The notes: generated from the letters alone by a model not told the origin. 64,000 nt of DNA from Lysobacteraceae bacterium (GCA_013823855.1 PNMW01000021.1:62001-126000); one strand, 5' to 3'. Numbered from the stretch's first letter, positions 30,039 to 39,237 are shown. A program made the numbers and translations.

Positions 30039-30455
30039 TCACTTCCAGCCCAGCACTTCGTAACCCTGATCGCGCAGGCAGCGATCGACATAGGCCTTGT
30101 ACAGCGGGCTGGGTCCGGACGAGCGGAACAGCCCGCCGATCAGCCCGTGCGCGCCGCCGCCCGCCGCGCCGGTCGCCGCACCGCGACCGGCATTGCCGAG
30201 CACGGCCCCGACGGCCGCACCGGTGGCGGCCCCGACCGCAGCCCCGACGCCGGTGGACTTCGCGACTTCCGCCGCCTGACCGTCATCGACGTTGGCGGCA
30301 TCGGCCTTGCGCTGGCAATCCTCGACCGCCAGCTTGCCGACTGCCGGCCCGCTCTGGCTCAGCTTCGAGTTCGGATACAGCACCGGCCGCGACGCGGCGC
30401 AACCGGCCAGCAGCAACAGCGACAGGCTGGCGACAGCCATCGGAAAGGCTTTCAT
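30039..30455 (-). CDS. Glycine-zipper lipoprotein
   Basis: 138 residues. Lipoprotein signal with lipobox LLAGC (MKAFPMAVASLSLLLLAGC written in part), then a polar region and a glycine/alanine-rich stretch (GVGAAVGAATGAAVGAVLG) typical of glycine-zipper outer-membrane proteins, and a C-terminal pair of Cys residues in VDRC and EDC positions. The start at 30455 gives a standard lipoprotein leader. It converges on the phytase-GDPD gene. Function not assigned. Confidence 0.85.
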   Translation of the reverse strand: MKAFPMAVASLSLLLLAGCAASRPVLYPNSKLSQSGPAVGKLAVEDCQRKADAANVDDGQAAEVAKSTGVGAAVGAATGAAVGAVLGNAGRGAATGAAGGGAHGLIGGLFRSSGPSPLYKAYVDRCLRDQGYEVLGWK

Positions 30456-30523
30456 CGGAAGGACCCCGGTTCGTGAAGTTTCGACGATCATGCCGCGCGG
30501 CGGGCCTCACCGCGACCACCGCC

Positions 30524-31045
30524 TCAAGCCGGGATCTGGGCCAGGAACCACAGACCGACGAACACCCGGGGATCGACGCGCTTGCCGGCCGCCATCTGCG
30601 CCATCAGCCAGGGCTGGATCGTGGCGATCGGAATCCGGTGCACGGTGATGTTCTCGCCTTCGACGCCGCCGCCGTCGTGGACGCGGGTCAGCGCGGTCGC
30701 GACGTAAAAGTGCAGCAGTTCGGACGACATGCCGGGTGCGGTCGGCCCGGTGAGGAGGTGCTGGATGCGGCCGGCGCGGTAGCCGGTCTCCTCTTCCAGT
30801 TCACGCAGCGCCGCCGCCTCGAAATCCTCCTCGGCGTACGCCGCTTCATCACCGACGATGCCGGCCGGCAGTTCGATGCACGCGGCCTGCAACGGCACCC
30901 GGTACTGCTCGACCAGCAGCAGTTCACCTTCGTTGGTCCGCGCCGCGATGAACGCCGCGCCGCGGGCGTTCGCCCGCGCCACGTACTCCCAGGTGCCGCT
31001 GCGATGCAGACGGAGGAAACGGCCTTCGTGGAGGACTTCGGTCAT
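30524..31045 (-). CDS. Nudix hydrolase, ADP-ribose pyrophosphatase-like
   Basis: 173 residues. The Nudix box is AAALRELEEETGY with an upstream E at the expected distance and GIVGDE before it; spacing from Gly to Glu is two residues longer than the consensus, as in some ADP-ribose pyrophosphatases. Preceding LLLVEQYRVPLQAACIELPAG is typical of the ADPRase/NudE/NudF group. It would hydrolyse ADP-ribose or a related nucleoside diphosphate derivative. Start ATG 31045 (MTEVLHEG); a long upstream extension of the frame is not family-like. The glycine-zipper gene follows on the same strand after 68 bases. Confidence 0.92.
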   Translation of the reverse strand: MTEVLHEGRFLRLHRSGTWEYVARANARGAAFIAARTNEGELLLVEQYRVPLQAACIELPAGIVGDEAAYAEEDFEAAALRELEEETGYRAGRIQHLLTGPTAPGMSSELLHFYVATALTRVHDGGGVEGENITVHRIPIATIQPWLMAQMAAGKRVDPRVFVGLWFLAQIPA

Positions 31046-31211
31046 GGCCACAGGGGGATCGGGGTTCGCCGCGATTATCGATCGAATCATCGTCGCACCG
31101 CAGCGGCAGGCAACAGCGGCGCAATACCGTCGGCAAGCGCACCGCAAGATTGCAACACGCCGACTCGACGCGTCACGGCGAGGTCGGCAGATGCCGGGAT
31201 CACCCGATGAC

Positions 31212-32081
31212 TCAGCTGATCGGATTGACCGCCCAGCCCGCCCTCGGCCCCTGCGCCAGCCGCGGTGCCAGGAAGGCAAGCGCATCGCGCGCTTCCTGCT
31301 CGAAGCCGAACGGCGGGTTGACGACCACCATCCCGCAGGCAGTCATCGGATGCTTGACGATACCGTTGGCATCCGGCGCGCGCGGCGGCGCATCGGTCTC
31401 GATCATCAGTTCCAGCGTCGGCCGCCCGGATTCCCGCGCCACCCGCTGCACGAACTTCGCTGCGACATGGGCATTCTTCTGCGGGTACCAGGCCGCATAG
31501 ACGCCGTTGGCGAAACGCGCGACCGACTTGCGGATCAGTTCCGCCACCGCCTCGAACTCGTCACCGCGCTCGAACGGCGGATCGATCAGCATCAGTCCGC
31601 GTTTCTCCGGCGGCGGCAACAGCGAGTGCGCCTCGTAGCCATCGCGGACGTGGATCGCTGCGTTCGCCCCGCGTACCGCGCGACGCAACTCGTCGGCGAC
31701 TTCCCCGACTTTCTCGCAGAGCACCAGCCGATCGCCGATCGCCGGCCGCATCAGCCACTGCGCGAGACGTGGCGAGCCGGGATAGAAGCGGAACCCGCCG
31801 TCGGCGTTGGCCGCCCGTACCAGCTTCAGATAGCGGGCGACCAGCGCCGGCACGTCGGCACCATCGGTGGCGACTTCCGACAATGCGCCAATCCCACCAC
31901 GCCATTCGCCGGTCGTATCGGCCGCGATATGCCCGAGGTCGTATTCGCCTGCACCCGCATGCGTATCGACGAACGCCCAGGGCTTGTCCTTGCGGCTGAG
32001 CCCGACGAGCAGCCCGGTGAGCAGGACGTGCTTGAAGACATCCGCGAAGTTGGCGGCGTGGTAGGCGTGGCGGTAGTGCAT
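31212..32081 (-). CDS. rlmJ: 23S rRNA (adenine-2030-N6)-methyltransferase
   Basis: 289 residues. Begins MHYRHAYHAANFADVFKH, the RlmJ family start, with FVDTHAGAGEYD as the S-adenosylmethionine-binding motif and LMLIDPPFER as the DPPF/Y catalytic motif of N6-adenine methyltransferases. It methylates A2030 of 23S rRNA. ATG 32081 is chosen on homology. It separates the housekeeping run from the low-GC tyrosinase operon. Confidence 0.95.
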   Translation of the reverse strand: MHYRHAYHAANFADVFKHVLLTGLLVGLSRKDKPWAFVDTHAGAGEYDLGHIAADTTGEWRGGIGALSEVATDGADVPALVARYLKLVRAANADGGFRFYPGSPRLAQWLMRPAIGDRLVLCEKVGEVADELRRAVRGANAAIHVRDGYEAHSLLPPPEKRGLMLIDPPFERGDEFEAVAELIRKSVARFANGVYAAWYPQKNAHVAAKFVQRVARESGRPTLELMIETDAPPRAPDANGIVKHPMTACGMVVVNPPFGFEQEARDALAFLAPRLAQGPRAGWAVNPIS

Positions 32082-32149
32082 GGACAGCAGGAGGAAGGCG
32101 GAAGCGAGCGTTTCGCCGCGCATATTAAGGCCATGTCGGTGCCAAAGAC

Positions 32150-34075
32150 CTACTGGTTACCTGGCCGTAAAAGCGGGCACTGATCGTTCAGTTGAGGACA
32201 GGTATGCGTGCCACGGCCCGCGAGGCCGAATTCGGATAAATGCACGACCGGCCCCGACAAGTTCTCGGCGTCCCGAGACCCTCGAAAGATTGGCAAGATC
32301 ACTAACTGCATTTGCCACGACCTTCCTCCGTGCTCTCGAACGAAGCCATCGATCGATGCGCCAGCGGGCGAGTCACGAAACCCGAAGTACTGCCAGCCTT
32401 CGTTTGGGCCTTCCGAGAACAGATCGAGCGAACCCAGATAGTGCTGCGGGAGGACTTTCGTCGGTTCCTCCCCGCTTTCCGTGCTATCCGTCAGGCGCGG
32501 CACAACGTAAAGCTGCAACGCCACCGGTGCCTGGGCTCCGAGAGCCTTGCGCAACGTGCGGTTAGCGTAAGTAGGCAAACGCAGCCCGACGTACACGGAG
32601 CGATAAACCGCACTCGAATTCGAGCGTCGCAGCGAAGCCTCGAGATCCTTTCGATGTTCAGCCCCAGGACTGACAGCGACGACAGCCCCGCCGGCTGGCA
32701 CGTCGACTGTCCCCGCCCTGCCGATCAGGACCGATCGCGATTGGGGCTCGGGGCAGATCAATGTCGGATCGCGGGCCGGACAAGCCAACATGTCCGTCCG
32801 TTTCAAAACGCTCGAAAGCTTGTACTCCTCGATCGGGCCATGCGTGACGTGATCCAGAGACTCGTAGCGGTAGCCCATCACGGAGTTGGCGGCGTTGGTA
32901 CCGAGTTGCTCGTAGCTCGGCGTGTAAACGCGCAACTGGCCATGGACACGAACCGGGAAACGTACCTGTGCTTCTACCCACTTGGCCTTCAGACTATCGG
33001 GCACCGCCGCGTCAGTGTGGGTGGAGGACTCACTGACCCATGCCATTAGCAGACGATCGACATTCGCATGATGGACCCAGAACAGTGGATCCTGAGCCGC
33101 CGATGGGGTCACCGCCATACCCGCGTCCGGAGCACCTACTTCCACATGGACGACCTGGTGCCAGGTCTCGAAGAACCTGCGGTTGAACTGAGTGAACGGA
33201 ATCCCCGACGACGCCAGAAAAGGGTTGCTGAAGCGATCGAAGTCGATCACGTCGCGGTCGCACTTGCCTTGGCAAAATAGGGTATTGCGGTGCTGCTCGT
33301 GGAAAGGATTGGTGAAGCAATACTTTGGATCCAGCGAAATCAGCGGCGCGGCAACTACGCGCTGCGCGGTCGAGCTCAGGTCCTTTGGAATAAAATGCTC
33401 GAGAATTCTTGCAAGCTCATCCAGCCTTCGTTTGCTGGCTGATGGCCTTGCTGCGCCAGGATCATCCGGCGCGGACCAGTCCCAGTACGGCAGGCGGAAG
33501 TTCTCCCAATCCGGGGCTCGCCAGCGCTGCGCCCCACGCAGCTCGGCGAGTTCGTATCGCATGATCGAACGCAGCGACAACTCATAGGCATGGATGTAGG
33601 CACGGTGCCAGAGCAGGAAGAGTGGAGGGGCACCCTTCTCAGGGCCCGCATCCGGGATGGTCACGTCGTGATTGCAGGCGCACAGCTTGCCGCCCTGCAT
33701 CGTCCGAAGACCGATTCGGTCCTGAGTATCAGAATCGCTGCTCCCGTGATGCGCCGCCAACGCGAAATAACCTGTCGCCGGTACTGGCTGCTGCTTGTCC
33801 CCGCCCCGGAAGATCGACAATGCGTCGCGGAAGTCTTCCCATTCGGCTTCAGTGAGTTCGGCGAGCGGCTTCCGCGGCGGCGATAGGCCATTGACTGAGC
33901 CTGCGGACTCCATCTCGGTCAGCCACTGGGAATCAACCTGCGGCAGGGTGTCATCCCCAATCGGCCAGACGCAGGTGATCGGCGGAGCAGGTAGTGGCGC
34001 GAGAACGATGGCGGTACTGGCGAAGCCAGCGATGCCCAGTACCGCCATCAGTCCCCAACGGCCAAGCGATTGCAT
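32150..34075 (-). CDS. Tyrosinase-family copper oxidase
   Basis: 641 residues with an N-terminal hydrophobic segment (LMAVLGIAGFASTAIVLAPL), so exported or membrane-anchored. Type-3 copper site: CuB is clear (ETWHQVVHVEVG, H306 and H310; DPLFWVHHANVDRL, H335/H336). CuA has H109/H110, H136 in CNHD and H157 in FLLWHRAYIHAYE, with about 20 residues between the last two rather than the usual 8. The C-terminal 250 residues form a further beta-rich domain. Such enzymes oxidise phenols to quinones. It starts 10 bases after the 164-residue gene and is third in an operon with a kinase. GC is lower than in the surroundings. Confidence 0.88.
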   Translation of the reverse strand: MQSLGRWGLMAVLGIAGFASTAIVLAPLPAPPITCVWPIGDDTLPQVDSQWLTEMESAGSVNGLSPPRKPLAELTEAEWEDFRDALSIFRGGDKQQPVPATGYFALAAHHGSSDSDTQDRIGLRTMQGGKLCACNHDVTIPDAGPEKGAPPLFLLWHRAYIHAYELSLRSIMRYELAELRGAQRWRAPDWENFRLPYWDWSAPDDPGAARPSASKRRLDELARILEHFIPKDLSSTAQRVVAAPLISLDPKYCFTNPFHEQHRNTLFCQGKCDRDVIDFDRFSNPFLASSGIPFTQFNRRFFETWHQVVHVEVGAPDAGMAVTPSAAQDPLFWVHHANVDRLLMAWVSESSTHTDAAVPDSLKAKWVEAQVRFPVRVHGQLRVYTPSYEQLGTNAANSVMGYRYESLDHVTHGPIEEYKLSSVLKRTDMLACPARDPTLICPEPQSRSVLIGRAGTVDVPAGGAVVAVSPGAEHRKDLEASLRRSNSSAVYRSVYVGLRLPTYANRTLRKALGAQAPVALQLYVVPRLTDSTESGEEPTKVLPQHYLGSLDLFSEGPNEGWQYFGFRDSPAGASIDGFVREHGGRSWQMQLVILPIFRGSRDAENLSGPVVHLSEFGLAGRGTHTCPQLNDQCPLLRPGNQ

Positions 34076-34085
34076 GCGTAGCGCG

Positions 34086-34580
34086 CTAGACCAGGATGTA
34101 CTGCAGCAGTTCGTCGATCGTGTCTCTCAGCGTGACTGGCGCCTGAGTACGCGCGTAGTCAAGAAAAGTCGTGATCTGAGTCGTTTGAACGCCCGCCTGA
34201 CCCCAGTTCCAAAGCATGGCAGCAAGTGGATCACCTGGAATGATGTCGGCACCAACGCCAGAGTAACTGGCCGCAAACACTGGTCCAGAGTACGCGGGCC
34301 GGCAGGCTGCGGTCGACGCCACGGCACCTGGCAGCCACTTTCGAGTCGGTGCGCCAATCACCATTACGCGGAGGAGTTCGTTGGCGATAGTTGCGCCGCT
34401 GGTTAGGTGACCGACTTGACGGTCAGACAGCACGATCGCCGACCCCTGAGAATTGGCCGCAATGTATCCTTTCGGATCGTTGAGAAACACCGTGACATTG
34501 TTTGATGGCGCACCAGTGCGCGTCACATGACGAAACAGATCTGCAAGCTGTGCAATCGTAGCAGCGGGCTGTACGGCCAT
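34086..34580 (-). CDS. Unknown 164-residue protein between kinase and tyrosinase
   Basis: MAVQPAATIAQLADLF at the start, no signal peptide, and no recognised domain. Hydrophobic and polar stretches alternate, with several Ser/Gly-rich turns (ASYSGVGADIIPGD) and a helical end (TIDELLQYILV). GAGG lies 9 bases before ATG 34580. It is 25 bases after the kinase/TPR gene and 10 bases before the tyrosinase, so the three are almost certainly co-transcribed. It could be a tyrosinase partner or a kinase substrate, but it does not resemble the MelC1 caddie protein; this is speculation from position. Confidence 0.75.
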   Translation of the reverse strand: MAVQPAATIAQLADLFRHVTRTGAPSNNVTVFLNDPKGYIAANSQGSAIVLSDRQVGHLTSGATIANELLRVMVIGAPTRKWLPGAVASTAACRPAYSGPVFAASYSGVGADIIPGDPLAAMLWNWGQAGVQTTQITTFLDYARTQAPVTLRDTIDELLQYILV

Positions 34581-34605
34581 TTCTATAACCTCGTTGGCGG
34601 GAGAT

Positions 34606-37170
34606 TTACGGAAGTGATGCTGTCGCACGCTCCGATACAGGCTTCGGATCGGCGGCGACATCACGAGCAAGTTGCAGTGTCCAAGGGTGTCGACTGCCCA
34701 AGGACTTCAACGCGGATCGATAACCTGCAGATAACGTTGCCTCTGATTCATTACGCATATCGAGCGCACGGTATGCGAGTCCCAATGGCCGGTCCTCGGT
34801 ATAGCTTTGATCAAAGGCAGATGCATCTTCTTCAACAACGTCCGCCTTGATCGCGACCAGAATCGCAACAGCTTCGCGATAGCGCTGCTGGTGATACCTA
34901 AGCCAAGCACGGTACAAGCGGATGTTCAGCGGCAGCGCCGCGTGAGGGGCGTCCCAGCGTGCGGCAATTTCAGAAGCCTCATCCAGCAGTCGCTCCGCTG
35001 AGTCGAGGCGTCCACTCTCGTAGTGGATACGCGCCAAGCGACACTTGCTCAGCCCTACATCGCGATGATCATCACCACGGCTCGCAATCTGCAATTGCAG
35101 CAACTCGTTGATCACTTCTTCAGCCAGATCGATTCGGCCAAGTTCGATCAGCACGTAACCGAGGCTGCCCTGGATCGATAAGCGTTGGCCGGCAATTTCT
35201 TCATTGCTGCTGGATTTCGCAAGCGAGAGCATGGCCGCGAGGTCGTTGGCACCGGCTTCGAACTGCCCAAGTTGAATGCGACCTCCAGCCAGCGCGCGCC
35301 CAAGCTTGAACACGGCAGGATCATTGGCACCGAAACGCACAGCCGCGTGGTCATGCAATTGCTGGTAGTCGTCGATCTTCTGCGGGAGTTGGCCGACCGG
35401 GTACTTCAACGCCACCAGCTTCGTGGCGATTCTCAATGCATCATGACTATCCGGTGCCTGTGAACGCTGGAGCAATTCCAATGCGTGCTCCAGAAGGTTG
35501 CCCGCCTCACGATCGAATGCCAGGGCATCGTAGGCGTCACCGAGCGCCTCCTGGACTGTTGTCGCAATTTCCAGCTCGTCTGAAAAGCGAGTAGGCACCG
35601 CGCGAGCCGCCGAATCCAGAAGTTCCTTGACCGTCAGATCCTTGACCGGTCGTTCATCGGTGCTCGCCGCGCTGAACATGTCCTTGCCGAGGAAATCCGC
35701 CACTTTCTCTGCGCGCCGCTGCGCCGCTTCCGCCCGTCGCGCTTGAAGTTCGGCAATTTCCCGGGCGTCGCGAGCGTCGATATACAGCAAGGCGCTCGTC
35801 ACAAAACCGATGGCAAGCGCGGCGAACGCTACCTGTAGGCCGACGCGTCGTGCCTTGATGCGCTCCAGTTGCCTTGCAGCGTGGTCCGCACGTTCACGTT
35901 CGGCCCGTTCAGCGAGTAACGCTGCGCGACGTTGCTCGATATTTCGCAGGCGCCGCGCCAGTTCCCCGGCATCGGCCAGCCTTCGCTCCGGATTGCCTTC
36001 GGTCGCCGCCGCGATGTCCTCGCGCAGGATCTCGTCGGCGACTTCCGCTTCCCAGCCGGTCGACAGCTGGCGGCCGAGCGCGCCGGTCACGAACTGGTAC
36101 AGCATCAGGCCGAGCGCGTAGATGTCGGCTTTCACCGTCGCCGGCTGGCCGGCGGCGACTTCGGGCGCGAGATACATCAGCGTGCCGGCGGCGTTGCCGC
36201 TGCTGCCGGTGTCGAGCATCTGGGTGAAGCCGGCGCGGGTGATTTCCAGCCGGCGCAGGAAATCGCTGTCATGCAGGCTGGAGGCACCGAAGTCCGCGAG
36301 GCGAATAGTCGGCCGGCCATCGTCGTCGATCACGACGAAGACATTGGCGGGCTTGAGGTCCTTGTGCAGCACTCCCACCGCATGAACGGCGGCCAATGCA
36401 TCGGCGATCTGGGCGATCAGGTCGAGGCGGGTTGCCAGCGGCAGCTTGTCGACGCCGCCCTGCGCGGTGAACCATTCCTGCAGGCTGCCGGCCGGACAGT
36501 ATTCGGCTTCGGTGAACCACGGCGCTTCGTCGAAGTTCCAGTCGAGCAGGTCGACATAGCAGACCTTCTCGCCGAGGCTTTCGCGCAGCAGGCGGTAGAC
36601 GGTGACTTCGCGCTTCAGCGCCGACAGGCCGGCCGGTTCGTTGCTGAACTTGAAGACGCGCCGCGCCCGGCTCTTGGCGTGCTCGGCAAGCCAGCTGTCG
36701 CCGGACAGGCCCAGACGCCGCACCAGCCGCCAGTTCGGCCGCATCGGTGGCGAATCACCGGGGTTGAAGCTGAGCTTCGGCGGCGCGACTGCCGGAATCT
36801 CGTCGTGGATGCGGCGGGGTTCGGCATCAAAGCGGTAGCCGAAGCGGAACACCGTCTTGATCAACGTGGCGTCGTCGTCGCGCAGTTCCCGGCGCAGCTT
36901 GGCGACGCAGTTGCTGAGCATGCCGTCGTTGGCGATGCCGTTCGGCCACAGCGCATTGACCAGGTCGTCCTTGGTGATCAGTTCTCCGGGATTGCGGAGA
37001 AACACCATCAGCAGGTTCAGCGGCTTGCTTTCGAGCTTGACCAGTTCGCCGTTGCGGCGCAGTTCCATGCGCCTTTCGTTCAGCTCGAACTCGCCGAACT
37101 GCCAGCGCGCACCTGACTGGATCAGGTCCGTGTCGTCGTCGCTGGCGGCCATCGGCGGCTTTCTGGACAT
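34606..37170 (-). CDS. Winged-helix / Ser-Thr protein kinase / TPR membrane receptor
   Basis: About 854 residues. Order: OmpR-type winged helix (about 22-115, WQFGEFELN, SNCVAKLRRELRD, FRFGYRF); protein kinase domain (about 145-410) with K174 in RVFKF, HKDLKPAN (D271), DFG (293-295) and APE (335-337), the glycine loop being degenerate; coiled coil; one membrane span (VGLQVAFAALAIGFVTSALLYI, in part); then TPR-like repeats (about 520-830), presumably outside. This layout suggests a one-piece receptor that senses through the TPR part and acts by phosphorylation and/or DNA binding. Start 37170 is likely; 37152 and GTG 37251 are alternatives. It heads the operon with the 164-residue protein and the tyrosinase. 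GC falls from about residue 520 on. Confidence 0.88.
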   Translation of the reverse strand: MSRKPPMAASDDDTDLIQSGARWQFGEFELNERRMELRRNGELVKLESKPLNLLMVFLRNPGELITKDDLVNALWPNGIANDGMLSNCVAKLRRELRDDDATLIKTVFRFGYRFDAEPRRIHDEIPAVAPPKLSFNPGDSPPMRPNWRLVRRLGLSGDSWLAEHAKSRARRVFKFSNEPAGLSALKREVTVYRLLRESLGEKVCYVDLLDWNFDEAPWFTEAEYCPAGSLQEWFTAQGGVDKLPLATRLDLIAQIADALAAVHAVGVLHKDLKPANVFVVIDDDGRPTIRLADFGASSLHDSDFLRRLEITRAGFTQMLDTGSSGNAAGTLMYLAPEVAAGQPATVKADIYALGLMLYQFVTGALGRQLSTGWEAEVADEILREDIAAATEGNPERRLADAGELARRLRNIEQRRAALLAERAERERADHAARQLERIKARRVGLQVAFAALAIGFVTSALLYIDARDAREIAELQARRAEAAQRRAEKVADFLGKDMFSAASTDERPVKDLTVKELLDSAARAVPTRFSDELEIATTVQEALGDAYDALAFDREAGNLLEHALELLQRSQAPDSHDALRIATKLVALKYPVGQLPQKIDDYQQLHDHAAVRFGANDPAVFKLGRALAGGRIQLGQFEAGANDLAAMLSLAKSSSNEEIAGQRLSIQGSLGYVLIELGRIDLAEEVINELLQLQIASRGDDHRDVGLSKCRLARIHYESGRLDSAERLLDEASEIAARWDAPHAALPLNIRLYRAWLRYHQQRYREAVAILVAIKADVVEEDASAFDQSYTEDRPLGLAYRALDMRNESEATLSAGYRSALKSLGSRHPWTLQLARDVAADPKPVSERATASLP

Positions 37171-37496
37171 CCCCGTAACCCGTCCCCTGAACGGGCGCGT
37201 CGGCCCGCCTTCGTTGTTCAACGGCTGCTCGGACGGCAGCGTTGGTTTCACTATCTGTCGGACGATTCAGGTTGTCGAGCCCCATTCTGCCGGCGGGCGC
37301 GTCAATCCTTGATCTCGCTGGCAGCGTCGGCTTGCGACACCGCCTGCGATGCACGTCACATCGTCGCGGGAAGATTGCCTCAGCGGGCAAGGATTCGCGG
37401 GCCTGCGGGCGGTGATATGAGAACTGGCGCACAAAACGGTGGCGCCAACCGGGCTGGTCGACGCCGGATTCGTCGGCCCTGCCCCGCGACGACCGC
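37171..37496. other. 326-base intergenic region, no recognised element
   Basis: This lies upstream of the kinase gene and downstream of the DoxX-like gene, both on the minus strand. It must contain the kinase-operon promoter, but I see no convincing -35/-10 pair, palindrome or terminator with a T-run. Confidence 0.4.
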
Positions 37497-37988
37497 TCAG
37501 CGCGCGCCCGGTGCCCGGCGCGCGAGCAGCGACTGCAGTTCGCGTCGGCGGGCAACGATCACCATCGCCGACGACAGCCAGACCAGGCAGGCCATCGCGA
37601 ACAGCTGGCCGCCATCCGGGGTGCCGTCGGCGTTGATGACCTCGATGCCCAGCGGCGTGAACAGGTGAAAGCCGATGGCGCCGCTGATCACCGCGAGCGA
37701 CAACAGGGCGCCGAGACCCTGCAACACCCGGCGACCGGCCACGAAGGTGCCGAACAGCAGCAAGGCCGACGCCAGCAGTTCGGCGCTGCCGATCACCCGG
37801 GCACTGAAGATGCCGCCGGGCACGAACAGGCCCGGGAAGCCGAGGCCGGCAGCCCAGGGTTCGAGGCGGGCCTCGAAGATGTTGATGGTTTCCGGGTGTC
37901 GCGTGAACTTGAAGAACAGCGACTGGATGAACACGAAGCAGATGAACAGCACGGGGATCTTCAGGCCGTGCCTGTCGAGGAAGCGCAT
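37497..37988 (-). CDS. DoxX-like small membrane protein
   Basis: 163 residues with four hydrophobic segments (IPVLFICFVFIQSLFFKF; ARVIGSAELLASALLLFGTF; LGALLSLAVISGAIGFHLF; LFAMACLVWLSSAMVIV), the topology of DoxX/DoxD-type inner-membrane proteins. ATG 37988 is the start. About 100 bases upstream is a roughly 30-base element almost identical to one at the same distance upstream of the YHS-domain gene at 40517, suggesting shared control. The molecular function of this group is poorly defined. Confidence 0.8.
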   Translation of the reverse strand: MRFLDRHGLKIPVLFICFVFIQSLFFKFTRHPETINIFEARLEPWAAGLGFPGLFVPGGIFSARVIGSAELLASALLLFGTFVAGRRVLQGLGALLSLAVISGAIGFHLFTPLGIEVINADGTPDGGQLFAMACLVWLSSAMVIVARRRELQSLLARRAPGAR

Positions 37989-38071
37989 GGGGCCGTCTCC
38001 AGCATGGGGCGCCGGATCGGGCGATCCGGACAGGACCTGAAGCTTGGTCGTTGCGGACGAACCGGGACAGT

Positions 38072-38103
38072 GGCTGGCGTTCGCGCTTTGCTACTGATCG
38101 TTC
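38072..38103 (-). promoter_or_regulatory. Shared upstream element, copy 1 (DoxX-like gene)
   Basis: Minus strand reads GAACGAT-CA-GTAGCAAA-G-CGCG-A-ACGCC (hyphens only separate blocks). Its 5' end is 115 bases upstream of the DoxX-like start codon. The second copy at 41085-41116 matches in all blocks and differs only at scattered single positions. It may be a promoter or a regulator site. Confidence 0.55.
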
Positions 38104-38121
38104 ATGCGGCGCCGGCCGCGC

Positions 38122-39237
38122 TCAGAACCAGCGCTCGCCGCGCGCGAGGTCGGCACGCCAGAGCTGCAGCAGATCGATCAGGCCCGTCGTTGCAGCGCCC
38201 GCCGCCGCGTTCGCCTCGCCGATCTCGATGGCGATGCGCCACTGCCGGATCATCGCCCGCCAGCCGTCGATCAGCGGGGTATCCGGGTGATAGATGTGCG
38301 CCGATTCGGCGGTGACGCCATTCATCTCCAGCACTTTCAGCCCGCGCCCGGCGACCAGATGCGCCTCGTCCGGACAGCGCAGATCCAGACGGCCGAAGTG
38401 GTAGCCGGGAACCGCGTCGAGAATTGCGCTCATCGCCTCGCGCAGCGGCTCGCTGCGCAGATGATTGCCGTCGAGGAACAGCGAGCCGCGGCAGTGCGCG
38501 CCGATCTCCACCAGCTGCACCACCTCGCCGGCGGCCGGAATCTCTTCAAGCCGGCGAGCCAGCCGCTGGAACAGGCCGGGCGCGATCAGCCGCGCGCGCG
38601 CATCGGCCAGGATCAGTTCGCCGAGCGACCGCCGGCCGTCGCCGGTCACGGCGGGGAAGCATTTGTTGACGATCGACAGGATGTCGACGCGCCCGGACTT
38701 CGGGTCCCGGTAGACGAACACGCCGTACTCGCTGCCGGCGATGTGGCGCTGGGCGATGACATCGTCCCGGGCATCGGCGAGATAGGCCGCCGCCTGCGCC
38801 TCGCTGCGGATCACCGCCACCCCTCGGCCGCGCTGGCCGATATCCGGCTTCAGCACCACCGGATAACCCGGACCGGACGCGACGAACGCCTGCAGCGCCG
38901 CGATCCGCTGCGCCAGCGGCCAGGCACTCGGCAGCATCGCGAACTCGGCGACGTAATCGGGCGCGCGGGCCTGCAGCGGCGCCAGCGCGTCGTGCTTGGT
39001 CTCACCGACGATGCCGCTGGCCCGCAGGCAAGGATTGGCGGCGGTCACCGCCATGAACGGCCGGGCCCGCGCCGATCGCGCCAGGATGTAGACGACGATC
39101 GGCGGATAGAACGCCCAGGACGGCCAGAACTCCCAGCGCAGCAGACGCGACAGGCCAATCCCGAAGCGCTGCCGTCGGGTCACCCGGAAGCCGGGCGGCG
39201 GCGAGCCGGCGGCGGCCGGCGGCAGGGTTCCGTTCAT
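38122..39237 (-). CDS. ATP-grasp-fold ligase-like protein
   Basis: 371 residues. ATP-grasp features: PVVLKPDIGQRGRGVAVI (glycine-rich, phosphate-binding), an adenine-region VIAQRHIAGSEYGVFV, and the C-terminal metal region FGRLDLRCPDE with VLEMNGVTAESAHIYHP. These enzymes join a carboxylate to an amine or thiol via acyl-phosphate, but the substrates cannot be read from sequence. ATG 39237 overlaps the stop of the DinB-like gene by four bases (ATGA). It is last in a three-gene operon: membrane protein, DinB-like protein, ATP-grasp. Confidence 0.85.
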   Translation of the reverse strand: MNGTLPPAAAGSPPPGFRVTRRQRFGIGLSRLLRWEFWPSWAFYPPIVVYILARSARARPFMAVTAANPCLRASGIVGETKHDALAPLQARAPDYVAEFAMLPSAWPLAQRIAALQAFVASGPGYPVVLKPDIGQRGRGVAVIRSEAQAAAYLADARDDVIAQRHIAGSEYGVFVYRDPKSGRVDILSIVNKCFPAVTGDGRRSLGELILADARARLIAPGLFQRLARRLEEIPAAGEVVQLVEIGAHCRGSLFLDGNHLRSEPLREAMSAILDAVPGYHFGRLDLRCPDEAHLVAGRGLKVLEMNGVTAESAHIYHPDTPLIDGWRAMIRQWRIAIEIGEANAAAGAATTGLIDLLQLWRADLARGERWF

